NCBI GenBank assembly: GCA_014529385.2
Contig: CM043942.1
Span: 4,740,501 to 4,804,500, forward strand
Origin: Adiantum capillus-veneris
Lineage: Eukaryota > Streptophyta > Polypodiopsida > Polypodiales > Pteridaceae
DNA length: 64,000 nt
Direction of reading: 5' to 3'
In this document: piece by piece, positions 46,201 through 57,646 of the stretch
Numbering within the stretch: position 1 is the stretch's first letter
How the letters are laid out: each line of letters begins with the position of its first letter
The notes under the pieces: generated by a model
What the model saw: the letters and a program-made list of their open reading frames with translations, nothing else
Databases searched by the model: none
What the model was told of the DNA's origin: nothing
Program-made: the position numbers and the translations under genes

Positions 46201-49200
46201 CAAGATGCTAAGCTCCATTGAAAAACATTAAACCCACGATATGTCGTAGATGAGGGGTGTACATTCAAGGTCCACCACTTGTCCAAGCTATTATTGCTAG
46301 TAGCCTGAGTGGTTTGGTCTCAAGAGTCACCACTTTTCCACTCTATGTCATTATATTAAGAATATGCGCGTGTTAAGGTCCACCACTTGTCCAACCTATA
46401 AGGCTACATCTTTAAGGTTATTCTTTATTACCACTTGGAGTGACCATGATAGGTTTTACATGGGGGTTTGGTTCCAAGGTCCACCACTTGTCCAAGCTAA
46501 CTCTATTGAAACATAGAGAGAAACAAAGGTCCACCACTTGTCCAAGCTAGGGTCCATTGAAACATGGAGAGAAGGATGCTCCACCATTTGTCCAAGATAG
46601 GCTCCATTGAAACTTGACGAGAAGCAAGCTGCACCATGTCTCCAAGATGCTAGGCTCCATCGAAATACATTAAACCCACGATATTTCGTAGATGAGGGGT
46701 TTACATTCAAGGTCCACCACTTGTCCAAGCTATTACTGCTAGTAGCCTGAGTGGTTTGGTCTCAAGATTCACCACTTTTATTAAGAATATGTGGGTGTTA
46801 AGGTCCACCACTTGTCCAACCTATAAGGCTACATCTTAAAGGTTATTCTTTCTTACTACTTGGAGTGACCATGATAGGTTTTACATGGGGGTTTGGTTCC
46901 AAGGTCCACCACTTGTCCAAGCTAACTCTATTGAAACATAGAGAGAAGCAAAGGTCCACCCCTTGTCTAAGCTAGGGTCCATTGAAACATGGAGAGAAGG
47001 ATGCTCCACCATTTGTCCAAGGTAGGCTCCATTCAAACATGAGGAGAAGCAAGGTGCACCATGTCTCCAAGATGCTAAGCTCCATTGAAAAACATTAAAC
47101 CCACGATATGTCGTAGATGAGGGGTGTACATTCAAGGTCCACCACTTGTCCAAGCTATTATTGCTAGTAGCCTGAGTGGTTTGGTCTCAAGAGTCACCAC
47201 TTTTCCACTCTATGTCATTATATTAAGAATATGCGCGTGTTAAGGTCCACCACTTGTCCAACCTATAAGGCTACATCTTTAAAGGTTATTCTTTATTACC
47301 ACTTGGAGTGACCATGATAGGTTTTACATGGGGGTTTGGTTCCAAGGTCCACCACTTGTCCAAGCTAACTCTATTGAAACATAGAGAGAAACAAAGGTCC
47401 ACCACTTGTCCAAGCTAGGGTCCATTGAAACATGGAGAGAAGGATGCTCCACCATTTGTCCAAGATAGGCTCCATTGAAACATGACGAGAAGCAAGCTGC
47501 ACCATGTCTCCAAGATGCTAGGCTCCATCGAAATACATTAAACCCACGATATTTCGTAGATGAGGGGTTTACATTCAAGGTCCACCACTTGTCCAAGCTA
47601 TTATTGCTAGTAGCCTGAGTGGTTTGGTCTCAAGATTCACCACTTTTATTAAGAATATGTGGGTGTTAAGGTCCACCACTTGTCCAACCTATAAGGCTAC
47701 ATCTTAAAGGTTATTCTTTCTTACTACTTGGAGTGACCATGATAGGTTTTACATGGGGGTTTGGTTCCAAGGTCCACCACTTGTCCAAGCTAACTCTATT
47801 GAAACATAGAGAGAAGCAAAGGTCCACCCCTTGTCTAAGCTAGGGTCCATTGAAACATGGAGAGAAGGACGCTCCACCATTTGTGCAAGGTAGGCTCCAT
47901 TGAAACATGAGGAGAATCAAGGTGCACCATGTCTCCAAGATGCTAGGCTCCATCGAAAAACATTAAACCCACGATATGTCGTAGATGAGGGGTTTACAGT
48001 CAAGGTCCACCACTTGTCCAAGCTATTACTGCTAGTAGCCTGAGTGGTTTGGTCTCAAGATTCACCACTTTTATTAAGAATATGTGGGTGTTAAGGTCCA
48101 CCACTTGTCCAACCTATAAGGCTACATCTTAAAGGTTATTCTTTCTTACTACTTGGAGTGACCATGATAGGTTTTACATGGGGGTTTGGTTCCAAGGTCC
48201 ACCACTTGTCCAAGCTAACTCTATTGAAACATAGAGAGAAGCAAAGGTCCACCCCTTGTCTAAGCTAGGGTCCATTGAAACATGGAGAGAAGGATGCTCC
48301 ACCATTTGTCCAAGGTAGGCTCCATTCAAACATGAGGAGAAGCAAGGTGCACCATGTCTCCAAGATGCTAAGCTCCATTGAAAAACATTAAACCCACGAT
48401 ATGTCGTAGATGAGGGGTGTACATTCAAGGTCCACCACTTGTCCAAGCTATTATTGCTAGTAGCCTGAGTGGTTTGGTCTCAAGAGTCACCACTTTTCCA
48501 CTCTATGTCATTATATTAAGAATATGCGCGTGTTAAGGTCCACCACTTGTCCAACCTATAAGGCTACATCTTTAAGGTTATTCTTTATTACCACTTGGAG
48601 TGACCATGATAGGTTTTACATGGGGGTTTGGTTCCAAGGTCCACCACTTGTCCAAGCTAACTCTATTGAAACATAGAGAGAAACAAAGGTCCACCACTTG
48701 TCCAAGCTAGGGTCCATTGAAACATGGAGAGAAGGATGCTCCACCATTTGTCCAAGATAGGCTCCATTGAAACATGACGAGAAGCAAGCTGCACCATGTC
48801 TCCAAGATGCTAGGCTCCATCGAAATACATTAAACCCACGATATTTCGTAGATGAGGGGTTTACATTCAAGGTCCACCACTTGTCCAAGCTATTATTGCT
48901 AGTAGCCTGAGTGGTTTGGTCTCAAGATTCACCACTTTTATTAAGAATATGTGGGTGTTAAGGTCCACCACTTGTCCAACCTATAAGGCTACATCTTAAA
49001 GGTTATTCTTTCTTACTACTTGGAGTGACCATGATAGGTTTTACATGGGGGTTTGGTTCCAAGGTCCACCACTTGTCCAAGCTAACTCTATTGAAACATA
49101 GAGAGAAGCAAAGGTCCACCCCTTGTCTAAGCTAGGGTCCATTGAAACATGGAGAGAAGGACGCTCCACCATTTGTGCAAGGTAGGCTCCATTGAAACAT

Positions 49201-52200
49201 GAGGAGAATCAAGGTGCACCATGTCTCCAAGATGCTAGGCACCAGCGAAAAACATTAAACCCACGATATGTCGTAGATGAGGGGTTTACAGTCAAGGTCC
49301 ACCACTTGTCCAAGCTATTACTGCTAGTAGCCTGAGTGGTTTGGTCTCAAGATTCACCACTTTTATTAAGAATATGTGGGTGTTAAGGTCCACCACTTGT
49401 CCAACCTATAAGGCTACATCTTAAAGGTTATTCTTTCTTACTACTTGGAGTGACCATGATAGGTTTTACATGGGGGTTTGGTTCCAAGGTCCACCACTTG
49501 TCCAAGCTAACTCTATTGAAACATAGAGAGAAGCAAAGGTCCACCCTTGTCTAAGCTAGGGTCCATTGAAACATGGAGAGAAGGATGCTCCACCATTTGT
49601 CCAAGGTAGGCTCCATTCAAACATGAGGAGAAGCAAGGTGCACCATGTCTCCAAGATGCTAAGCTCCATTGAAAAACATTAAACCCACGATATGTCGTAG
49701 ATGAGGGGTGTACATTCAAGGTCCACCACTTGTCCAAGCTATTATTGCTAGTAGCCTGAGTGGTTTGGTCTCAAGAGTCACCACTTTTCCACTCTATGTC
49801 ATTATATTAAGAATATGCGCGTGTTAAGGTCCACCACTTGTCCAACCTATAAGGCTACATCTTTAAGGTTATTCTTTATTACCACTTGGAGTGACCATGA
49901 TAGGTTTTACATGGGGGTTTGGTTCCAAGGTCCACCACTTGTCCAAGCTAACTCTATTGAAACATAGAGAGAAACAAAGGTCCACCACTTGTCCAAGCTA
50001 GGGTCCATTGAAACATGGAGAGAAGGATGCTCCACCATTTGTCCAAGATAGGCTCCATTGAAACATGACGAGAAGCAAGCTGCACCATGTCTCCAAGATG
50101 CTAGGCTCCATCGAAATACATTAAACCCACGATATTTCGTAGATGAGGGGTTTACATTCAAGGTCCACCACTTGTCCAAGCTATTATTGCTAGTAGCCTG
50201 AGTGGTTTGGTCTCAAGATTCACCACTTTTATTAAGAATATGTGGGTGTTAAGGTCCACCACTTGTCCAACCTATAAGGCTACATCTTAAAGGTTATTCT
50301 TTCTTACTACTTGGAGTGACCATGATAGGTTTTACATGGGGGTTTGGTTCCAAGGTCCACCACTTGTCCAAGCTAACTCTATTGAAACATAGAGAGAAGC
50401 AAAGGTCCACCCCTTGTCTAAGCTAGGGTCCATTGAAACATGGAGAGAAGGACGCTCCACCATTTGTGCAAGGTAGGCTCCATTGAAACATGAGGAGAAT
50501 CAAGGTGCACCATGTCTCCAAGATGCTAGGCTCCATCGAAAAACATTAAACCCACGATATGTCGTAGATGAGGGGTTTACAGTCAAGGTCCACCACTTGT
50601 CCAAGCTATTATTGCTAGTAGCCTGAGTGGTTTGGTCTCAAGATTCACCACTTTTCCACTCTATGTCATTAAATTAAGAATATGCGCGTGTTAAGGTCCA
50701 CCACTTGTCCAACCTATAAGGCTATATCTTAAAGGTTATTCTTTCTCACCACTTGGAGTGACCATGATAGGTTTTAAATGGGGGTTTGGTTCCAAGGTCC
50801 ACCACTTGTCCAAGCTAACTCTATTGAAACATAGAGAGAAGCAAAGGTCCACCCCTTGTCTAAGCTAGGGTCCATTGAAACATGGAGAGAAGGACGCTCC
50901 ACCATTTGTGCAAGGTAGGCTCCATTGAAACATGAGGAGAATCAAGGTGCACCATGTCTCCAAGATGCTAGGCTCCATCGAAAAACATTAAACCCACGAT
51001 ATGTCATAGATGAGGGGTTTACATTCAAGGTCCACCACTTGTCCAAGCTATTATTGCTAGTAGCCTGAGTGGTTTGGTCTCAAGATTCACCACTTTTCCA
51101 CTCTATGTCATTAAATTAAGAATATGCGCGTGTTAAGGTCCACCACTTGTCCAACCTATAAGGCTATATCTGAAAGGTTATTCTTTCTCACCACTTGGAG
51201 TGACCATGATAGGTTTTAAATGGGGGTTTGGTTCCAAGGTCCACCACTTGTCCAAGCTAACTCTATTGAATAATAGAGAGAAGTAAAGGTCCACCACTTG
51301 TCCAAGCTAGGGTCCATTGAAACATGGAGAGAAGGATGCTCCACCATTTGTCCAAGATAGGCTCCATTGAAACATGACGAGAAGCAAGCTGCACCATGTC
51401 TCCAAGATGCTAGGCTCCATCAAAATACATTAAACCCACGATATTTCGTAGATGAGGGGTTTACATTCAAGGTCCACCACTTGTCCAAGCTATTATTGCT
51501 AGTAGCCTGAGTGGTTTGGTCTCAAGATTCACCACTTTTATTAAGAATATGTGGGTGTTAAGGTCCACCACTTGTCCAACCTATAAGGCTACATCTTAAA
51601 GGTTATTCTTTCTTACTACTTGGAGTGACCATGATAGGTTTTACATGGGGGTTTGGTTCCAAGGTCCACCACTTGTCCAAGCTAACTCTATTGAAACATA
51701 GAGAGAAGCAAAGGTCCACCCCTTGTCTAAGCTAGGGTCCATTGAAACATGGAGAGAAGGACGCTCCACCATTTGTGCAAGGTAGGCTCCATTGAAACAT
51801 GAGGAGAATCAAGGTGCACCATGTCTCCAAGATGCTAGGCTCCATCGAAAAACATTAAACCCACGATATGTCATAGATGAGGGGTTTACAGTCAAGGTCC
51901 ACCACTTGTCCAAGCTATTATTGCTAGTAGCCTGAGTGGTTTGGTCTCAAGATTCACCACTTTTCCACTCTATGTCATTAAATTAAGAATATGCGCGTGT
52001 TAAGGTCCACCACTTGTCCAACCTATAAGGCTATATCTTAAAGGTTATTCTTTCTCACCACTTGGAGTGACCATGATAGGTTTTAAATGGGGGTTTGGTT
52101 CCAAGGTCCACCACTTGTCCAAGCTAACTCTATTGAATAATAGAGAGAAGTAAAGGTCCACCACTTGTCCAAGCTAGGGTCCATTGAAACATGGAGAGAA

Positions 52201-52690
52201 GGATGCTCCACCATTTGTCCAAGATAGGCTCCATTGAAACATGAAGAGAAGCAAGATGCACGATGTCTCCAAGATGCTAGGCTCCATCGAAATACCTTAA
52301 ACCCACGATATTTCGTAGATGGGGGGTTTACTTTCAAGTTCCACCACTTGTCCAAGCTATTATCGCTAGTAGCATGGTTTGGTCTCAAGATTCACCAGTT
52401 TTCCACGCTATGTCATTATATGAAGAATATCTGGGTGTTAAGGTCCACCACTTGTCCAACCTATAAGGCTATATTCTAAATGATATTTTTTTTGACCACT
52501 TGGAATGTGCATGATATGTTTTACATGGGGTTTTATTCCAAGGTCCACCACTTGTCCAAGCTAGATCTATTACATATATATTATACATACAATATTCAAC
52601 TAGATTCCCTACCTATCATGTCCAGTAGCATGGATGCTCTAGCTTGAAGGTCCACCACTTGTCCAACCTATACTCTCTTATGTAAGGGAG
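40210..52690. repeat. Right-arm satellite, core as GGTCCACCACTTGTCCAAGC
   Basis: Continuous tandem array. The basic ~50-bp subrepeat is the core, a short spacer, the dyad TCCATTGAAACATGGA and GAGAAGCAA. Three such subrepeats plus three longer core-led segments (including CCCATGATATTTCGTACATG and GATAGGTTTTACATGGGGG) form a ~425-bp or ~442-bp monomer. From 40210 to 44200 monomers are diverged; beyond that they are nearly identical. The ~60-100-codon ORFs that recur here are by-products of the repeat and are not genes. Confidence 0.95.
44280..52480. repeat. Higher-order repeat block
   Basis: Two monomer types alternate: short (~425 bp, CACTTTTATTAAGAATATG) and long (~442 bp, with an extra CCACTCTATGTCATTATATT). 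Equivalent positions recur at ~867 bp (45861, 46728, 47596; and 46286, 47153) and then at ~1,292 bp (47153, 48446, 49737; and 47596, 48888, 50179). So a dimer register is followed by a short-short-long trimer register, the pattern left by recent unequal exchange. Confidence 0.85.
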
Positions 52691-53050
52691 ATCTCGCTAT
52701 AAATTCAAAACCTTCCCGCCTAAATTTAAAATATCCCTCCCAAATCTTAAATATCCCGCCTAAATTTTAAACTATCCCGCCCAAATTTTAAAATTCAAAC
52801 TTTTTTATAAAAATTTAAATTTTACTACTTAAATTTAAAATATTCTACGCAAAATTGATTTTAAATTCAAGTTTACCACAAAAAGATATCATTATACCAC
52901 CTAAATTCAAATATGCAAACCTCAAATCATTATATTGTACATAAATTCAAACAAATTCAAATTAACAAGCCTAAACTGATATTAGTTTGCATAGATATGA
53001 ATTTATCACACCTAAATTATGTCACCATGTTAGAGAGAGTGGTTAGAGAA
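52690..53050. other. AT-rich block with CCCGCC-AAATTTTAAA repeats
   Basis: TATCCCGCCTAAATTTTAAA-like units recur four or five times (52715-52800), followed by AT-rich DNA. Possibly a matrix-attachment or promoter-like segment; function unknown. Isolated cores follow at 53058 and 53146. Confidence 0.5.
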
Positions 53051-53589
53051 TTTGAACAAGGTCCACCACTTGTCCAACCTAGATACCAAGAAGGATTGAG
53101 TGTACAAGGTATTGTTTGGAGGTCCTTATAGTCCATTGGTCTTAAGGTCCACCACTTGTGGTAAGGGTCACCAAAAAGTGTATATATTCATCCAAAGAAA
53201 TACACGTATTTTTGGTCTACATGTCCTAGTTTAAACCATTTATGTCCATTAGGTGTATCACTAAACAACACTACTATTTTTGAGAAACAGAAGTTACAAT
53301 CATATCTACAAATGGATTAGAGGAAAATCAGCTCAGCATACATCCAGAACTCGCTACAAGAATCGACTTTAACAGATCACGCAAGTAAGTCTTCCATTCA
53401 ATTTTACTAGTATTACAATGTGTTAGTTATTTGTGATATTTATGTATGTATATATACTATGTGTGCATATCGTAATTAAGTGTAATTGTGTATCTGCATT
53501 ATGTATGAGTATTACAATGAAATAACACAAATATACATACATACACATAGATAACACAGACGCACACATACATGAGCATGTATTTTCAA

Positions 53590-53609
53590 GAGAGAGATAG
53601 CAAATACAG

Positions 53610-53644
<35 letters not shown>

Positions 53645-53950
53645 TAAATAACTGTTTTTTAGAGAGAGGAGAGAGAAAGATAACAGATTTCACTGTGTTT
53701 ATGTATGTGGAAGAGAGGAAGACGATGTATGGGAATATGTGCACGTATTTTCAAGAGAGAGACAACAAGATAACAGATTTCATTGTGGTTATGTATGTGG
53801 AAGTGAGGAAGACGATGTGTGGGAATATGTGCATGTATTTTCAAGAGAGAGACAGCAAGATAACAGATTTCACTGTGGTTATGTATGTGGAAGAGAGGAA
53901 GACGATGTGTGGGAATATGTGTATGTGTGCGGGGATACGTTTAAACTATG
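53590..53950 (+). repeat. GA-rich tract and 90-bp tandem repeat
   Basis: A short (GA)n is followed by about 2.8 copies of a 90-bp unit starting at 53677, 53767 and 53857 (AAGATAACAGATTTCA...). The unit is a multiple of three and the plus frame stays open across all copies to 54090 (30-residue repeat with M-Y-V-E-x-R-K-T-M and F-Q-E-R-D). No family is recognised; coding status is doubtful. Confidence 0.7.
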
Positions 53951-55279
53951 TATCTCTGTCTTTTGACAAGAGAGTGTGTGTGCAAGAAGAGTTACAGAGA
54001 ACCATCTTCTCTATATGGAGAAAGACAGAGAGTGAGAGAGAGAGAAATACCTGTTTTTTCTCTATTCGTGAGGTGTGCAATGTCTCCTGAGAAGACTGCC
54101 CGATCCTGCCCTTCTGGAAAGCGTTGTGTACGCTGCTGTTTCTTTGTCTTGTGCGCGAACTTTCAATCCTGTGCACTCCACCTGTGTGTTGTGTACGATG
54201 CCGAGCTTGCTCCTCTACGCGCGCGTATACTCCAACTGTGTGCGATCCGTGTGCGCTTTCTGTGTTTTTGCTGCTCGCCTGCTTTCTCTGTGTGCGTTTC
54301 TCGTGCGCTCTCTGTGTGCCTAATCTTGATAGGGTTTATTAGAATGCCACGTATGCTACAAGTCCATGTTTTATCATAGGATTAAAAAAAACAAAAGCAA
54401 TATAAAAAATTAACCAATTCACACGGCCAAAATTAAAGAAATCATGGTTGAAAATATGAAAAACATGCATAACTCTATACTAGGAATTCACTTAAAAAAA
54501 AAAAAAATCTTTGGGCGCTGCCCCTAGCCCCGCGGGGGCGCTGCCCCAGGACCCCGCTCAGAACAATATCCCAAAATCAACCTCCCAAGCCCCGCCATCG
54601 AGAGCGCTATATTCCACATCCTCATCAAGAGCGCTACCCCCAAACCTCACGTGGAAGCGCTGCCTTGTCACCCCATTGTGGCATTGCCCTAAGACCCCGC
54701 ATCTGGAGTGCTAAATGGGAACATTCTTCATTAGTGAAATTTTGAACATAAATTATATTAGCATATACTTAAATATAATACAAATATTAACATATTAGCT
54801 ATACTACTAATTTACTATAGCAGTTCTAGATTATGTCCCATACTATATTTAAGGTGCTAAAGGTTTGGCCTTATGGTCCTAGATTTAGCCAAGTGGTCAA
54901 CACATATAGGACCAAGTGCACACTGTGCCACAAAACTTGGCCACCACTTCACTTGCCAAAGTTTAGGCCACATGGTCAATCCTAACTTTCCAATGTTCTT
55001 ATTATGTCACCTTTTGCCTCGTGGAAAACCTAGGCTTGTTTTCACATACTCAGGCACTTCAAGCCACAATAAATTGTCATTACTCTTCAACAACCCTTTT
55101 GTTCAAGTCTTTGAAAAAACATTGTTTAAGGCCACCCTAAACCATTTTCATTTAGGGGTGTCTAAAACTAGCTTTTTGGCAATTCGAGAAGAAAATGGTC
55201 AAAGTTTTATACTTAGTTTTAACCACTTGACCAATTCAAATATTGGAAAGCAAGGTCTTGTAATACTTTTCTTTGGACA
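53951..55279. other. Unassigned DNA with CT-rich and GC-rich patches
   Basis: CT-rich DNA with CTGTGTGCG-type motifs lies at 54100-54320. A GC-rich patch at 54505-54715 has GGGCGCTGCCCC inverted repeats and ACCCCGC motifs, unlike its AT-rich surroundings, perhaps a nested small repeat. ORFs at 53948-54379 and 54873-55325 look non-coding. A distant promoter or 5' exons of the transposase gene could lie here. Confidence 0.35.
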
Positions 55280-57575
55280 TCACACATTAAAACTAGGTCC
55301 CTCACTTGTCCAAGCTATGCTCTAATACAATAAAGGGCTTTTGGTTTCAAGATGCACCACTTTCCCAACCTTGATTCCATTAAAGAAGCTAGCTCTACTT
55401 AGACATTTAATAGCAAGGTCTTGCAGCAGTTCAGATTGAACATTTTCCATGGCAGCTAGGTCCACCACTTATCTAAGCTATGCTCTAATAGAGTAAGGGG
55501 GTTTTGGTTTCAAGATCCACCACTTGTCCAAACTTGATTTGGGAAGCAAGGTCCTATAATAGTTTGCTTTGGACATTCACCATTACAACTAAGTCCACCA
55601 CTTCTCCAAGCTATGTTCTAATACACTAAGGAGGTTTTGGTTTCAAGGAGAACCACTTGTACGACTCTGTTTTTGGAAGTAAGGTCTTTACATAGTTCAC
55701 CTTGGACCTTGGACATTGGATACTACAACTAAGCCCACCACTTGTCCAAGATATCCTCTATATATAGCCAAAGGGTTTGGGTTTCAAGATTCACCACTTT
55801 TCCAACCTTTCTTCCATTAAAGAAAGGAGGGGCTTTATAACTAGGTCCACCACTTGTCCAAGCTATGCTCTGATATGGAAAGGGGATTTTGCTTTCAAGG
55901 TCCACCACGTGTTCAACCTTGCAAGACTCAAGGGATACTTGGACATTGGAAAGCATAGTCCTATAGTAGTTGATAGGTGGCAGTGGGTATTACAACTAGG
56001 TCCAACCTATGCTCTCATATCGCAAAGAGGCTTTGCTTTCAAGGTCCACCACTTGTCCAACCTTGCTTCCATTAAAGAAATGAGGGGCTACGTAAACATT
56101 GGCAAGCAAGGTAGCAAGGTTCTAAGGTGTTTCACCTTGGATATTGGGCATTATAACTAGGTCCACCACTTGTCCAAGCTATGCTCTGATAAAGAAAGGG
56201 GATTTTCGTTTAAAGGTCCACCATGTGTTCAACCTTTCTAATATAGAAAGGGGATTTTGGTTTCAAGGTCCACCACGTGTTCAACCTTGCAAGACTCAAG
56301 GGATACTTGGACATTGGAAAGCATAGTCCTATAGTAGTTGATAGGTGGCAGTGGGTATTACAACTAGGTCCAACCTATGCTCTCATATCGCAAAGAGGCT
56401 TTGCTTTCAAGGTCCACCACTTGTCCAACCTTGCTTCCATTAAAGAAATGAGGGGCTACGTAAACATTGGCAAGCAAGGTAGCAAGGTTCTAAGGTGTTT
56501 CACCTTGGATATTGGGCATTATAACTAGGTCCACCACTTGTCCAAGCTATGCTCTGATAAAGAAAGGGGATTTTCGTTTAAAGGTCCACCATGTATTCAA
56601 CCTTTCTAATATAGAAAGGGGATTTTGGTTTCAAGGTCCACCACGTGTTCAACCTTGCAAGACTCAAGGGATACTTGGACATTGGAAAGCATAGTCCTAT
56701 AGTAGTTGATAGGTGGCAGTGGGTATTACAACTAGGTCCAACCTATGCTCTCATATCGCAAAGAGGCTTTGCTTTCAAGGTCCACCACTTGTCCAACCTT
56801 GCTTCCATTAAAGAAATGAGGGGCTACGTAAACATTGGCAAGCAAGGTAGCAAGGTTCTAAGGTGTTTCACCTTGGATATTGGGCATTATAACTAGGTCC
56901 ACCACTTGTCCAAGCTATGCTCTGATAAAGAAAGGGGATTTTCGTTTAAAGGTCCACCATGTGTTCAACCTTTCTAATATAGAAAGGGGATTTTTGTTTC
57001 AAGGTCCACCACGTGTTCAACCTTGAAAGACTCAAGGGATACTTGGACATTGGAAAGCATAGTCTTATAGTAGTTGATAGGTGGCAGTGGGTATTAAAAC
57101 TAGGTCCAACCTATGCTCTTATATAGCAAAGAGGCTTTGGTTTCAAGGTCCACCACTTGTCCAACCTTACTTCCATTAAAGAAATGAGGGGCTACGTAAA
57201 CATTGGCAAGCAAGGTAGCAAAGTCCTAAGGTATTTCACCTTGGATATTGGGCATTATAACTAGGTCCACCACTTGTCCAAGCTATGCTCTGATATAGAA
57301 AGGGGATTTTTGTTTCAAGGTCCACCACGTGTTCAACCTTGAAAGACTCAAGGGATACTTGGACATTGGAAAGCATAGTCCTATAGTAGTTGATAGGTGG
57401 CAGTGGGTATTACAACTAGGTCCACCACTTGTCCAACCTATGCTCTCATATAGCAAAGAGGCTTTGGTTTCAAGGTCCACCACTTGTCCAACCTTGCTTC
57501 CATTAATATAGCAAGGAGGATTTGGTCTCAAGGTTCACCACTTGTCCAACCTATGCAAACCTTTTTCATGTTGTA
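55280..57575. repeat. Right-arm satellite variant with 368-bp tandem unit
   Basis: The same core, but followed by CTTGCTTCCATTAAAGAAA or TATGCTCTGATA spacers instead of the TCCAT dyad. From about 55841 to 57300 a unit of ~366-368 bp repeats (anchors at 56158, 56526, 56894 and 57260; the first interval is ~317 bp). The two 368-bp copies at 56158 and 56526 are almost identical, which implies very recent duplication. Confidence 0.9.
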
Positions 57576-57646
57576 GCATGATTTTTGGTTTGAAGAGTAT
57601 TTTTCTATAACTATGGATTTAACAATGTAATCTTTTTACTTACAGG

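Noticed and set aside
45553-50179. Recurring ~90-codon minus ORFs starting MDKWWTLNV
   Set aside because: They recur exactly with the satellite period, share frame only because monomers are near-identical, and look like no protein; other monomers break the frame.
53948-54379. Cys-rich 143-codon plus ORF
   Set aside because: Derives from CT/GT-rich low-complexity DNA; alternative frames look equally open.
54873-55325. 150-codon plus ORF upstream of the satellite variant
   Set aside because: It runs into satellite core sequence at its end and has no protein-like pattern.
24112-57575. CRISPR-like array (regular short repeats with spacers)
   Set aside because: Spacers are themselves repetitive, the genome is eukaryotic, and the units form a nested tandem satellite.
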